A DNA stretch of 64,000 nt from JAWWOW01 sp033851265 (GCA_033851265.1 JAWWOW010000016.1:124001-188000), one strand, 5' to 3'; counted from the first letter of the stretch, positions 1 through 8,870 are shown. Made by a program: numbers and translations. Notes: generated by a model not told the origin, from the letters alone.

Positions 1-497
1 TGAGAACGTCCCTGTGAAGCGGCGGGTGGCAACGTCGTCGCCTGTGAAGCCTGAGCCGATGGAAAACTTCCGATTGATGGCGTGCCGGACGGGGTGGCAG
101 AAGAACTAGGTGATCCACCCGCCGATTGATCGGTGTGGAGTCGCTGGGAAGTGTGCGTTGCGTATGTAACCGACAAGCCAACGGCGGCGAGAACAGCGAT
201 AACCGCCGCGGTCGCCAGGCCAGGACCGAGGTAGCGCCAACGACGGCCCAGACGCTGAGGGGATCCGTCAGTTGTTGCCCCGTAGATAGCCGCAGCACCT
301 TGATGGAGCGAGCGCTCGTCATCGGCTTGCCCACTGTCATTAGCTCCGCCAACGTCAAGTCCTGCAACGCGCCGGAATTCGGCTCGCGCCGACTCGACAT
401 CCGGCGTCCAGTCGGAATACGGATGCTCTCTATACGCCGCGCGCAGGGCATCTTCCAGGGCGCCGTCAATGCGACGTCTCCGCCGCCACAACCTCAT
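1..497 (-). CDS. Membrane protein coupled to ECF sigma factor (partial)
   Basis: The frame starts with ATG at 497 and stays open to the window edge, so the C-terminus is missing. The start overlaps the sigma-factor stop as ATGA, which implies translational coupling. The N-terminus is Arg-rich (MRLWRRRRR). A soluble stretch of about 90 residues follows, then one hydrophobic helix near residues 95-115 (VIAVLAAVGLVTYA), then a Ser/Thr/Pro/Gly-rich outer segment. Partner genes of SigE-type ECF factors in actinobacteria often have this one-helix layout and may act as anti-sigma factors. No zinc-binding HxxxCxxC motif is visible, so anti-sigma function is inferred from position and topology only. 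Confidence 0.6.
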   Translation of the reverse strand, partial: MRLWRRRRRIDGALEDALRAAYREHPYSDWTPDVESARAEFRRVAGLDVGGANDSGQADDERSLHQGAAAIYGATTDGSPQRLGRRWRYLGPGLATAAVIAVLAAVGLSVTYATHTSQRLHTDQSAGGSPSSSATPSGTPSIGSFPSAQASQATTLPPAASQGRS

Positions 498-1003
498 GAC
501 GCCTCGTCCTCAGACCGCATCAACGCGCGCAGCCTCTTGAGCCCACGAGACGTGTTGGCTTTGACCGAGCCCAGACTCGTATGCATGGCCGCGGCGGTCT
601 CGGCCTCGGTGAGGTCGAGCAAAAATCGCAGGGCGATCGTGATCCGCTGCTGCGTCGAAAGCATGTTGACGTACGTCACAAGCTCCATCCGACGGATCCC
701 TTGTACCGCGACATCGACATCCGCAGGCGCGAAGGAGCGATCCCGGGCACGAGCGTCTCGGCGCTGGTGCTGCGTCTGTTCCCGCTGGATGTGGTTCCGG
801 ACTTCGTTGACGACGATGCGACGGACATAACTGACCGCGGTCTCGCGTCTGATTCGTGTTCGCGTCGTCAATGCCTTGATGAACGCGTTCTGGACGACAT
901 CTCGTGCGTCTTGGGTGCTGCCAAGAAGATGTGCCGCGAAGAGGCAGAGGTTCGCGAACTCGCTGTCGTAGAGCCGATCGAGGTCCGCAGGAGGCATGGA
1001 CAT
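494..1003 (-). CDS. ECF sigma factor (SigE-family type)
   Basis: This 169-residue protein has the two-domain ECF layout. Region 2 is near residues 5-70 (LYDSEFANLCLFAAHLLG, then DARDVVQNAFIKAL). Region 4 is near 105-160 (LSTQQRITIALRFLLDLTEA, then TSLGSVKANTSRGLKRLR). I chose the ATG at 1003 because GGAGGG lies about 10 bases upstream; a longer upstream frame lacks a good ribosome site. It directs RNA polymerase to a small promoter set. The downstream membrane gene overlaps by 4 bases. The divergent CHAP gene starts at 1278, so the 274-base gap must hold both promoters. Confidence 0.88.
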   Translation of the reverse strand: MSMPPADLDRLYDSEFANLCLFAAHLLGSTQDARDVVQNAFIKALTTRTRIRRETAVSYVRRIVVNEVRNHIQREQTQHQRRDARARDRSFAPADVDVAVQGIRRMELVTYVNMLSTQQRITIALRFLLDLTEAETAAAMHTSLGSVKANTSRGLKRLRALMRSEDEAS

Positions 1004-1277
1004 TGCTGCGCCACCCTCCGTGACGCACCAGATCCGATACGAGGCCTCCCCATCTGGCGCGAGGCAATCCTGCCGCACCTCGGAGTCGAAAGTGGGCGAG
1101 ATGGCCGGGCGGGGATCCCTCGCTCGGCCCACGGGTGCGCACACCGCAATTCATCGGACTACATACCCTCTGGCCCCGCGAAAGGTTGCATCCCAACCGA
1201 ACAACCTTTTGACCTCTTTCCGGGTATTTCAGGCAGTGGTTCCGCGCCGCGGGACCCAGTGCAGACCGGAGGTACCG

Positions 1278-2474
1278 ATGACCCCTGATCGCGAAAGGAC
1301 TGCGAGACGACCGCGCCTCTCGAAGGCCACACTCACCGCCCTCGTGGTCACGGCCCTGGTGTCGGCTGGAGGGACCCTTGCGGTGGTCAAACTCACAGAC
1401 ACTGAACCGCCGCACGCGAGTGCCGCAGCTGGACCGCATCTCGGTGATCCTGGACAAGCAGCCTGCCTCGTCCATAACCGAGCGGGCATTGGCTGCACCA
1501 GCGCCGTGCCCTACCAGGCCGGCCGGGGGGCCGCCGGAGCCCCAACACCCGGTGACGACTATCCCGCACAGTGGCGGTCCCCAGTGCCGCAAGACTCGAT
1601 GTTCGACGACTGGGGCGAGTACAACCGTGAGTGCACGAGTTGGGCTGCCTGGGCACTGCACTCGAGGAACCACTTCGAGATGCCCTTCCACGACAATGCC
1701 AGTGGTTGGGGATCCAAGGCTCTCGCTCTCGGGTTCACCGTGGACGATTCTCCCCGTGTCGGCTCGGTGGCGTGGGAAAGCGGCGGCAATCACGTTGCCT
1801 GGGTCTACGCGGTCGATGGCGACTCCGTGACAATCGAGGAGTACAACGTTCACTACGACGGCCTGTACAACTGGCGGACGGTGCCGACGTCGTCGTTCAA
1901 GTACATCCACTTCAGCGACCTCAACCCACCGGTGCAGTCAAGTGCCCCCCCGGCACCCGAGCCGTTGCACGTTCAGGTGGCGCCGCCTAACACGCTCAAC
2001 CTGCAGGGTGGCGGAAACCCCGGCTTGCAGAACGGCGGCAACCCACAAGGAGGCACCGCGAACCCGCAACGGGCTGGGTCGTCTCCTCAAAGTGGGACCA
2101 CACATCCCCAGGGAACGACGGGTGGCAGCGGCGGTAGTCACGACAAGCCGACCCCACCGCCTCCGCCTCCGCCTCCGCCTCCGCCGCCTCCCACGTACGC
2201 AGAGACGACCGGTGGGCCGACACACACATGGACCAACTACTCGAACGCAGGTGGCACGGAGGGCCCGACGATCCCCGGCCAGAACACCGTGCAGATCGCG
2301 TGCAAGCTGCAAGGTTTCAAGGTCGAAGACGGCAATACATGGTGGTACAGAATCGCCTCGAGTCCTTGGAACAGTGCGTACTACGCATCCGCGGATGCCT
2401 TCTATAACAATGGCGCGACGTCCGGGCCGTTGAAGGGGACGCCGTGGGTTGACGACCGCGTGCCCAACTGCTGA
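1278..2474 (+). CDS. Secreted CHAP-domain peptidoglycan hydrolase-like protein
   Basis: The protein has 398 residues and starts at ATG 1278 behind GGAGG (1267-1272). It has a basic N-terminus and a signal/anchor helix near residues 15-37. The CHAP domain is near 95-215, with the catalytic Cys in ECTSWAAWAL and the His in GNHVAWVYAV. A linker rich in Gly, Asn and Gln leads into a run of prolines, and the last ~95 residues look SH3-like (HTWTNYSNAGG, ending DDRVPNC). CHAP domains are Cys/His amidases or endopeptidases, so cell-wall remodelling is likely. It lies divergent from the ECF sigma operon, and a strong terminator follows. Confidence 0.85.
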   Translation: MTPDRERTARRPRLSKATLTALVVTALVSAGGTLAVVKLTDTEPPHASAAAGPHLGDPGQAACLVHNRAGIGCTSAVPYQAGRGAAGAPTPGDDYPAQWRSPVPQDSMFDDWGEYNRECTSWAAWALHSRNHFEMPFHDNASGWGSKALALGFTVDDSPRVGSVAWESGGNHVAWVYAVDGDSVTIEEYNVHYDGLYNWRTVPTSSFKYIHFSDLNPPVQSSAPPAPEPLHVQVAPPNTLNLQGGGNPGLQNGGNPQGGTANPQRAGSSPQSGTTHPQGTTGGSGGSHDKPTPPPPPPPPPPPPPTYAETTGGPTHTWTNYSNAGGTEGPTIPGQNTVQIACKLQGFKVEDGNTWWYRIASSPWNSAYYASADAFYNNGATSGPLKGTPWVDDRVPNC

Positions 2475-2483
2475 CGTGACGAA

Positions 2484-2529
2484 CTGACCACGAGGGGGCC
2501 TGCCACAAGGTGGGCCCCCTCGTGGTCAG
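2484..2529 (+). terminator. Strong hairpin after CHAP gene
   Basis: A perfect 17-bp stem (2484-2500 with 2513-2529, CTGACCACGAGGGGGCC) closes a 12-base loop and begins 10 bases after the CHAP stop codon. There is no U-tract, as is common in high-GC actinobacteria. Confidence 0.85.
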
Positions 2530-2844
2530 AGCTGTCTGGACCAGCACGCGAAGATCTCGTAGTCCGCCTCCCGCCGCGGCCGCAAACGGCCGCGTGAGTC
2601 GCGTCCAGCTGTGCTACGAACTGACGCCAATCGCGGAATCGAACGCCTTGGGCCGAGTCGCCCTTATGAGCTTGCTGACCGCCCTTGTGCGGTGCCACTG
2701 ACCCGAACACTGAGAACACGTCAGAACGCCGGACCACCACACGACTCAGGCGCGTCTGATGGGACCTCGCACGCGCTCATCGATCACGATTTGGCATCAA
2801 TGGTGATGGCGCGTCTTGATGGCAAACTGATGGCAGATGATCTT

Positions 2845-2876
2845 GGGCCACTTTCACGGTCTCATGAAAGTGGCCC
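2845..2876. terminator. Hairpin between CHAP gene and tRNA-Met fragment
   Basis: A perfect 12-bp stem (2845-2856 GGGCCACTTTCA with 2865-2876) has an 8-base loop. It lies just beyond the 3' end of the leftward-reading tRNA-Met fragment, so it may be the original tRNA terminator left behind on the chromosome side. The rest of 2530-2895 shows no gene or repeat that I can support. Confidence 0.6.
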
Positions 2877-2895
2877 TTGACCTGCGGAAACGTAG

Positions 2896-2938
2896 TAGCG
2901 GGGGCAGGATTTGAACCTGCGACCTCTGGGTTATGAGC
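2896..2938 (-). repeat. 3'-half tRNA-Met fragment, probable att core
   Basis: Read on the minus strand this is the second half of a tRNA with CAT anticodon (positions 2933-2935). It has a T-arm GCAGG-TTCAAAT-CCTGC and the acceptor strand CCCCGCT plus discriminator A. No D-arm or 5' acceptor lies to the right, so it is not a functional gene. Identity starting at the anticodon loop and ending at the 3' end is the classic footprint of a tRNA-targeting tyrosine recombinase. The integrase gene lies ~160 bases away. The fragment would mark the left end of an element extending rightward. No second copy was found by eye. Confidence 0.8.
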
Positions 2939-3053
2939 ACCTTTTGGCACACTCGCCGTTACTTTCGTTCTGAGTCATCATCCACACAAAGCCGCAGGTC
3001 AGAGGCGGTTTCGGGTGACGTGTGGTGTCGTTGCATGAGGGCAGGTGGCGGTT

Positions 3054-3089
3054 GTTGTCGGCAAGTTTTGCCGACAACTTGCCGACAAG
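3054..3089. repeat. Clustered TGCCGACAAC repeats upstream of integrase
   Basis: The sequence holds an inverted repeat, 3054-3063 (GTTGTCGGCA) with 3069-3078 (TGCCGACAAC) around a 5-base loop. A third related copy follows at once at 3080-3089 (TTGCCGACAA). Between an att core and an integrase gene, such repeats are typical of recombinase arm sites or of an operator for int. I cannot separate the two readings. Confidence 0.5.
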
Positions 3090-3099
3090 CGCGGAGGCA

Positions 3100-4218
3100 A
3101 TGTTGGCCTGGGTGATACACCGAAGTGGCGTGAACGGGCCGCGGTACGTCGGTGTGTATCGCGACCTGCGAGGGAGTCAGCGTTCGGCCGGCGTCTTTGA
3201 CCTGAAGCGCGACGCCGCAAGGGCTGCGCGGGAAGCTGAGAGCCAGCTGCTGAACGGCAATTGGATCGATCCCACCGACGGCCGGATCACCTTTCGCGAC
3301 TACGTGGAGCAGCATTGGTGGCCGTCGCGGCACATCGAGGCCACGACCAAGGCTGGATACCGGTGCCTGCTCGACAAACACTTTCTGCCGTTCTTCGGTG
3401 ACCTGCCGATGCGCTCGATCGTCCCCTCGACCGTTCAGGCTTGGGTGACCGAGGCGACCCCGCGGCTGTCGCCGCGATCCGTGCGCAAGGCCCACGTCAT
3501 GCTGCACAGCGTCTTCCGGCGTGCTGTCCGGGATCGCGTTATCTTGCACAACCCCGCACGCGAAACAGAACTACCCAAAGTTGTGACGCGGCCGTTGCGA
3601 ATCCTGTCTCCTCAGGAATTCGACCAACTGTTGACGGAGCTGGAACCTCAGCACGCAGTAATGGTCCTGACCGCGATCGAAACGGGCTGCAGGTGGGGCG
3701 AGGTAGTCGCTCTCCGTCCGAGCGATGTCGACTTTTTTCGCCGCACAGTGAACATTCAGCGCGTCATAATCGAGGTATCCAAGAAGATCACTGGTGCCGG
3801 GACTCGAGCGACCATCAGGAACTATCCGAAGGACAACGAGCCACGCACCATTCGCATCAGTCCAGAACTAGTGACGCTGCTGAGTCAGCACATCGCGATG
3901 CAAGGACTTGACCGGGACGACCTTCTTTTTTCATCCACCGGAGAACCCGGGGCTGGTCCGATGTCGCGGAATACGTTCCGGTCTCGTGTTTGGCTCCCTG
4001 CCATCCAGCGAGCCAACCTTGGCTTTTCGGTTCGATTCCACGATCTGCGGCACGCACACGCATCGTGGTCGTTGGCTGGAGGTGCTGACTTGAAGGCGGT
4101 CATGGATCGCATGGGCCATGCTCAGATCAGCACGACGCAGCGCTACCTCCACAGCCTTCCCGACTCCGACGACAGGGCACTGGCTGCATTCAGCCGGATA
4201 CGGAATCAAACGAGCTGA
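3100..4218 (+). CDS. int: Tyrosine recombinase (phage/ICE integrase)
   Basis: The protein has about 372 residues. An N-terminal arm-binding segment (RYVGVYRDLRGSQ) is followed by a SAM-like core-binding domain (FRDYVEQHWWP...) and the catalytic domain. The catalytic set is complete: Arg in TGCRWGE (~197), His and Arg in HDLRHAHAS (~313-316), His in MGHAQ, and Tyr in TTQRYLHS (~349). It should catalyse site-specific integration and excision, here at the adjacent tRNA-Met fragment. The start is uncertain. ATG 3100 has GGAGG too close, GTG 3112 is in frame, and the open frame extends back to 3022 through the repeats. Length and residue spacing suggest an active enzyme. Confidence 0.93.
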   Translation: MLAWVIHRSGVNGPRYVGVYRDLRGSQRSAGVFDLKRDAARAAREAESQLLNGNWIDPTDGRITFRDYVEQHWWPSRHIEATTKAGYRCLLDKHFLPFFGDLPMRSIVPSTVQAWVTEATPRLSPRSVRKAHVMLHSVFRRAVRDRVILHNPARETELPKVVTRPLRILSPQEFDQLLTELEPQHAVMVLTAIETGCRWGEVVALRPSDVDFFRRTVNIQRVIIEVSKKITGAGTRATIRNYPKDNEPRTIRISPELVTLLSQHIAMQGLDRDDLLFSSTGEPGAGPMSRNTFRSRVWLPAIQRANLGFSVRFHDLRHAHASWSLAGGADLKAVMDRMGHAQISTTQRYLHSLPDSDDRALAAFSRIRNQTS

Positions 4219-4281
4219 ACAGCCCGTCAGCGGACTACGAGAAGCATCCGCCGGGTTCTGTCGAAGGTTGGGCGGCACTCG

Positions 4282-4503
4282 CTAGTTGAGGCAACCTCGC
4301 GCTGCGGCGACTGTCCGGCCGGATTCGATCACGTCGGTGATGTCGTGAACGCTGGCGCCCGCGCTCATTGCGGTCTGCACAGCGCTCGACAAGTCCGGGC
4401 TCGTCCCCGCCAACTCGAACAGACTGTCTAGGGCGTCGGCCTTCGTAAGCCCGGACACTCGCACCCGTGGGTCTGTATGGGCAGCTTCAACAGAAATCTC
4501 CAC
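4282..4503 (-). CDS. Small protein, distant family-B-like
   Basis: This 73-residue protein starts at GTG 4503 behind CGGAGG; ATG 4533 is an alternative start behind GGGAGG. The second half reads as two helices with AVQTAMSAGASVHDITDVI. That resembles the AIxxAxxAGAxxxEIxxV pattern of the two family B proteins encoded at 16036-16341 and 19332-19679. The same pattern is reminiscent of the carboxymuconolactone decarboxylase/AhpD fold, but no CxxC is present. It converges with the integrase gene, 63 bases away. Function unknown. Confidence 0.5.
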   Translation of the reverse strand: MEISVEAAHTDPRVRVSGLTKADALDSLFELAGTSPDLSSAVQTAMSAGASVHDITDVIESGRTVAAARGCLN

Positions 4504-4533
4504 CTCTTGCCTCCGATGGCGACGCATCTGCAC

Positions 4534-4988
4534 GGGTGCTACCTCCCAAGTCGCAACACTGAATGGCCCGGGCGAGCACCGATCTGGGCACCATGCATCG
4601 TCTCGCCATGCCTAGGCCCGCACAGCGACCAGACCTTGACGCATGGCCGACAGGTCGGGAGCTCGCCATGTTTCCCTGTTTCGACAGTGATGGACCGGAC
4701 GCGATGATCTCGGCCGGGTCAACCGGCATCTCCGCCGGATAGGCCCATGTGTCTGGCTTTGCCAGATGAGGCACTGTTCGCGGTCACTGCTATGTCCTTG
4801 CGACAGTGCTTTGCGGGCACTGCATTGCTTGAGTGCTTGCAGGCTCGCTCCGCAGTTCGTACTGCGGCCCGGGGGCCGCGCACGCCGACCCCGTGCGCGG
4901 CCCTCTCTTCGGCGCATTGGCTGCTGCACTGACGAGCTACGCCGGCCAAGGCGGCACTTGGAAGCGTTCGACGAGCCGATGTGACGCC
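4534..4988. other. Gap without a supported gene
   Basis: Short overlapping frames exist on both strands, but none shows a good start signal, a recognisable domain or a signal peptide. An inverted repeat of about 10 bp occurs near 4748-4773 (GTCTGGC...GCCAGAT). I see nothing else here. Confidence 0.4.
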
Positions 4989-5786
4989 GTGATCAGCCGC
5001 GCCGTTGCCTACGTCACCAGCACCCGCGGTGAAGACGCCAACGATGTATTCATCACGCATCCCGAGCAGGACAGCGACGTCGACACGCTCCCCCGGCTTC
5101 CCCGCCCAGCCATTGCCGACGCCGTTTCCCGCCGCCTGGATTCGTCTGAGCCGCAGCGAACGGCGATCGAGCTGATCGCTCTGTCGGAAGACACACCCGC
5201 TGCTGCGAGCAGCCGCCACGCCAAGCAGTCGGCTGAGCGGCTAGCCGACCCGGCCTTGCTCAAGCATCTGCCACCTCGCCCGCATGCTCCTTACCTGGTT
5301 GCACGATGGCGTCATGTCATTGCCGAGGTTATGGCGTACCAGGAGCGCTGGAGCGTTCGCCCGTCCGAGCAGGAATGGGGTTGGCTTGCAGGGCAGCCCG
5401 ACAACGACCCTGCGCACGCGAGCGACAGTCGTGACGTGATCCGCGCGGTGACTGAGCTTCACACGGCATGTCTTGCAGAGGCGCTACGCGCACATGGCTG
5501 GGCGGAACTGCCGACCTGGGCCGTCACGCATTCAAATTGGCTGGCGTCACGTGGGCAGTTTCCACCTCGACCGGAGGCGCTCGCCGAGCTGTACGCGCGC
5601 GTGGCTGCCTATCGCGCGGAGTTGCAGGTTGAGTCGGCACCCATTACAGGAAATCTGATCGAGTCCGTTCTTGGCATCGATACGGACGACCCTTCGCAGG
5701 TGGCTCGGCGCGCGCGCCTTGCTGCGAACCTACGCCGCCAAAACATGCAAGCGACAGGTGCCGGAGTCGAGCGGATCGGCGCATAG
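4989..5786 (+). CDS. Hypothetical protein, weakly relaxase C-terminus-like
   Basis: The frame is open from 4833, but the first part reads as non-coding. GTG 4989 is the first plausible in-frame start and gives about 265 residues. The protein is soluble, with a central segment LVARWRHVIAEVMAYQERW, Trp-rich motifs (SEQEWGWLAGQP, THSNWLASRG) and a helical C-terminus rich in Ala, Arg and Gln. The phrase YQERWSVRP followed by a Gly/Pro turn recalls the C-terminal part of actinobacterial MobF-type relaxases. That is a weak resemblance and the catalytic relaxase domain is absent. It could be a relaxase remnant of the element entered at 2.9 kb. Confidence 0.45.
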   Translation: MISRAVAYVTSTRGEDANDVFITHPEQDSDVDTLPRLPRPAIADAVSRRLDSSEPQRTAIELIALSEDTPAAASSRHAKQSAERLADPALLKHLPPRPHAPYLVARWRHVIAEVMAYQERWSVRPSEQEWGWLAGQPDNDPAHASDSRDVIRAVTELHTACLAEALRAHGWAELPTWAVTHSNWLASRGQFPPRPEALAELYARVAAYRAELQVESAPITGNLIESVLGIDTDDPSQVARRARLAANLRRQNMQATGAGVERIGA

Positions 5787-5886
5787 GAACTGATCGGAAG
5801 CATGCCGTGTGCGTCGTTGCTCACACCCCCCTGCAGTCGGCATGTGACCACTCAGAGCAGCATCGAATTAGCCGCAGTCCGGCACA

Positions 5887-6210
5887 TCACTTCACGGTGA
5901 TCGTCACCGTGTTCTTCGTCCAGCAGGTCAGCCTGCTGTTGTACTCAACGAGAAGGGATCTCGACTTACTCGGAGCTACCGTGAACGACTTACCGTTCAG
6001 CTTGAATGTTCGGCTCGCGCCTGAGAAGTTGAACAGCGTGACATTCGTGCCAGCAAGGGCGATCGTCTGCTTCGGCTGGCATCCCTGTTTCGCGGTAGCC
6101 ACGATCATTGAACTGCGAACGGGCGTCGCGTGTGCCGTAGTGGCGGTGACTACTCCTGTGGCGACCGCGAGAGCAGCCACTGCCGAGACGCAAACGCGCA
6201 TACCGATCAT
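5887..6210 (-). CDS. Small secreted protein
   Basis: This 107-residue protein starts at ATG 6210 behind GGAGAG. It has a clear signal peptide (hydrophobic SAVAALAVATGVVTATTA with cleavage near AHA-TP). The mature part is a small beta-rich domain with two Cys (QGCQPKQ and LTCWTKN), probably disulphide-bonded. Its layout resembles the protein encoded at 8553-8870: signal peptide, ~80 residues, and a shared theme of TLFNFSGASRTFKLN versus AITNLSGQEHTFTVT. The two may be distant paralogues. Function unknown. Confidence 0.7.
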   Translation of the reverse strand: MIGMRVCVSAVAALAVATGVVTATTAHATPVRSSMIVATAKQGCQPKQTIALAGTNVTLFNFSGASRTFKLNGKSFTVAPSKSRSLLVEYNSRLTCWTKNTVTITVK

Positions 6211-6456
6211 GTGTACTTCTTCTCTCCGTTAGGGCGGGTTCGCCATTCGTTGGCACTCACGATGTCCTGCCGCCCTCACGAAAGGAACCAAGGTCGTCGG
6301 CGCTTACGCGCCTGACGGCGGGCCGCCACTCAGCCGTATTCCCAGGGCCCCCGCGGCTTTCGGCTCTTGGCGGCTTTGTGCCTGGCGGGGTGACGCCAGG
6401 GCAGGGGCAGGAATAACGCCGCTATTACGAGAACCTTTCCTACAGGTAGCCCAGCG

Positions 6457-8355
6457 GTGGACCGGGGGTCCGCATTGCTCAGTCGCAAACTTGTGGGTGG
6501 GGCCGTCGCCGCGTGCTTGATCGGCTTGCTCTCGCCAAACACGGCAGCCACGGAAAACGGCCCGCGCTCTGATTCCAATCAGCGCACGGCAGCGATCGCG
6601 AAGGGCACGACGCCTCCCGGGTGGCCATCTCTCGACTGGACGCGTCTCCTTCCAGACCCGGACCGGACCCCCCGGCTCCGTGAGGATGCGCCCATTCCAC
6701 ACGGTGTACGTCCGATGGCGGCAACGGTCGACGCGCATGGCAACACTGTCATCGCAGGATTTGCGGATGTCCCGGACCTGGCCACGCCCGAGGCTGCACA
6801 ACATGACTACCGCGGAGGCGGCGCTGCCGGAGGCGCGGACGGCTTCGTGATGAAGTACGGGCGCAATGGACAACTGCTGTGGTTCACGTACCTGGGCAGC
6901 AGCGACTACGACGTGATTCAGGATGTAGCGATCACGGCGGGCGGAGCGATCGCGTTCGTTGGCTACACATTCGGATCGGACTTCCCCGTCCGACGGCCTT
7001 TCCAGCGGTATCATCCCTCGCCAAACGAGACAGGCGCGCGCACACCTCAGCCGGATGTTGTTGTTGGTGTTCTCGATCCCACTGGCACGACGCTGCGCTA
7101 TTCCTCCTACCTCGGTTCACCGGGATCGGACCGAGGATTGGCGATCAAAGCCACCCCCACTGGGGCGGTGGTTGTCATGGGTGACTCGGTAACAACGCCG
7201 GAGGAGCCGCGAACGATCGTTGCCACCCCGGGCGCGTATCACATCGGCGACGGAACAGGCCGCGGCGATGCGGTGCCGACCTCGTTCGTTGCGCGTATCG
7301 GCCCAGCGTTCACGGTCGAGTGGATCGCTACGCTGGGACTAACTCGCCAGGCAACCGCAGCCGAAGAATCCGCTTCACAGAAGTGTGGATGCGGCTTCAT
7401 GCCACGCCGGTTGGATCTCAGTGCCGGCGAAGATGTGTTCATCGCGGGTCAAACGCCTCCACTCCCGCAGGTCCCGACCACCCCTGGCAGCTACCGGCCG
7501 ACAGGGAATTGGAAAGCAGGGACAGCGGATTATTGGGCGGCGAGACTCTCGCCGGACGGCCGTCGGCTGGTATGGGCGACCTTGGTCGGCAGCTTGAATG
7601 GGAACGACCGGTTCGCGGACGTTGTTGCAACGCAGCGCGGGCTCTACCTCTACGGATCTACGGACTCGGCGTCTTTTCCCCAGGTCAAGCCGGTTCAGCA
7701 GTGTCCTTCCGATGGTGCGAGCGCAATCGCTCAATTAACCCTGGATGGCAGGCGACTCGCGCTTAGTTCGTGCTTCGGCGGGGGTCAGGAGGTGGCTCAG
7801 GCGGCTGCACGCGACGCGTCCGGCAATGTGTTCCTCACAGGCATGACATCGTCGGAGAACTTTCCCCGCAAACGCGCGGCTCAGCGCACCGTACAGCCGA
7901 ACGGCGACTGCTACCTCGCGGAGATCAGCGCACGAGGGAGCCTGTTGTGGTCGACTCCACTCGGGGGCATGCTCGGCGAGTGCGGTGGGCCTGGCTGGGG
8001 TGAGGACGGCGTTGACGTTGCGGTCCGTGACGGCGCCGTTGTGCTCCTCGGCACCACCGCATCACCAAACTTTCCCGGGATTCCAACGCGAGAATATCTT
8101 GCTAACGGCGCGAAAAATAATCCCTTCATCTCCCGCGTATCGCCCGCTGGTTCCCTCGTACCGGATCAGGCGGGAGCGGGCTCGCCTCCCTCAAGGCCCG
8201 GAGTGCCGACTAGGACTCACGCGTCGAGAAGTCCGGGGCCTCAACTTGCAACAACCGGCCTCTCGGATACCCAGCCTGCGCTCGGGGCAGGGCTCGTCCT
8301 CGTGGCGTTGGGCTTGGGGTTGCTTAGGCGGCGCCGCCACAAGACGCACTTTTGA
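6457..8355 (+). CDS. Secreted beta-propeller-type protein with LATTG wall-sorting signal
   Basis: The protein has 632 residues. A signal segment near residues 10-32 (GGAVAACLIGLLSP) precedes repeated beta blades of the SBBP type. The recurring pattern is DxxGNxxxxG followed by a TYLGSS/SYLGSPGSD-like segment, seen near 120-150, 195-225, 290 and 400-470. The C-terminus is a textbook sorting signal: LATTG, a hydrophobic helix (GAGLVLVALGLGLL) and a basic RRRRHK tail. LAxTG signals are used by class E sortases in actinobacteria, so the protein is probably anchored in the wall and exposed. No sortase gene lies in the window. The exact start is uncertain. Confidence 0.82.
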   Translation: MDRGSALLSRKLVGGAVAACLIGLLSPNTAATENGPRSDSNQRTAAIAKGTTPPGWPSLDWTRLLPDPDRTPRLREDAPIPHGVRPMAATVDAHGNTVIAGFADVPDLATPEAAQHDYRGGGAAGGADGFVMKYGRNGQLLWFTYLGSSDYDVIQDVAITAGGAIAFVGYTFGSDFPVRRPFQRYHPSPNETGARTPQPDVVVGVLDPTGTTLRYSSYLGSPGSDRGLAIKATPTGAVVVMGDSVTTPEEPRTIVATPGAYHIGDGTGRGDAVPTSFVARIGPAFTVEWIATLGLTRQATAAEESASQKCGCGFMPRRLDLSAGEDVFIAGQTPPLPQVPTTPGSYRPTGNWKAGTADYWAARLSPDGRRLVWATLVGSLNGNDRFADVVATQRGLYLYGSTDSASFPQVKPVQQCPSDGASAIAQLTLDGRRLALSSCFGGGQEVAQAAARDASGNVFLTGMTSSENFPRKRAAQRTVQPNGDCYLAEISARGSLLWSTPLGGMLGECGGPGWGEDGVDVAVRDGAVVLLGTTASPNFPGIPTREYLANGAKNNPFISRVSPAGSLVPDQAGAGSPPSRPGVPTRTHASRSPGPQLATTGLSDTQPALGAGLVLVALGLGLLRRRRHKTHF

Positions 8356-8431
8356 CACCGCACCCCTTCTGACCTGCGGAAACGGCTTCGTGCAGGCGGT
8401 TCAGTCCTCGTCCCATCCTTTTCAGACGCGC

Positions 8432-8471
8432 GTGGGTTGCCCCAGACGATCACGAGCCTAGGGCAACCCAC
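8432..8471 (+). terminator. Hairpin after LATTG protein
   Basis: An 11-bp perfect stem (8432-8442 GTGGGTTGCCC with 8461-8471) has an 18-base loop, 76 bases after the stop. It sits between two convergent genes, so it may serve both strands. Confidence 0.6.
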
Positions 8472-8552
8472 CGGGAACGCGACCGGGAACTACGGAAGAG
8501 CCTGAACCTCCACCGCGGCGGCGAATCAGAGGCGAGGAGCCGTCGTTCACCG

Positions 8553-8870
8553 TCACGACGTAGGTCCCGGCACCGTCGGGACGCTCCACGGCTTGATCGT
8601 CAGGGCGTCGTTGATCGCCCCTGATTCGAGGTTGCGGATGGACTTGGACCCGAACTTGACGAAGGTCACAGTGAACGTGTGCTCCTGACCGCTCAGGTTG
8701 GTGATGGCGAGCGCCTGCGAGAGCCGCGCCGTGGTCTTCTGCGGGGCGAAGTACCCCTGGCCGAAGTAGACCATCTGCGCGTCGGTCGGCGCGGCGTGCG
8801 CGGCGGGCATGGTCGCCGGGGCGACGAGTCCGAACGCGATCACGAACGGTGCGAGTAGTCGAGCGAACAT
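8553..8870 (-). CDS. Small secreted protein
   Basis: This 105-residue protein starts at ATG 8870 behind AGGAGG-type sequence. Its signal peptide (LLAPFVIAFGLVAPATM, cleavage near AHA-AP) precedes a mature beta-rich domain of about 80 residues (ALAITNLSGQEHTFTVTFVKFG). There is no cysteine in the mature part. The fold pattern is loosely cupredoxin-like, but without copper ligands. It resembles the protein encoded at 5887-6210 in size and organisation. Both flank the wall-anchored propeller protein, so all three may belong to one surface programme. That link is inference. Confidence 0.68.
   Translation of the reverse strand: MFARLLAPFVIAFGLVAPATMPAAHAAPTDAQMVYFGQGYFAPQKTTARLSQALAITNLSGQEHTFTVTFVKFGSKSIRNLESGAINDALTIKPWSVPTVPGPTS

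Noticed and set aside
510..1910. 466-codon minus-strand open frame
   Set aside because: It overlaps both the CHAP gene and the sigma-factor gene in other frames; composition is Arg/Pro/His-rich shadow sequence.
2896..2938. Annotation as a functional tRNA-Met gene
   Set aside because: The 5' half (acceptor strand, D-arm, 5' anticodon stem) is missing.
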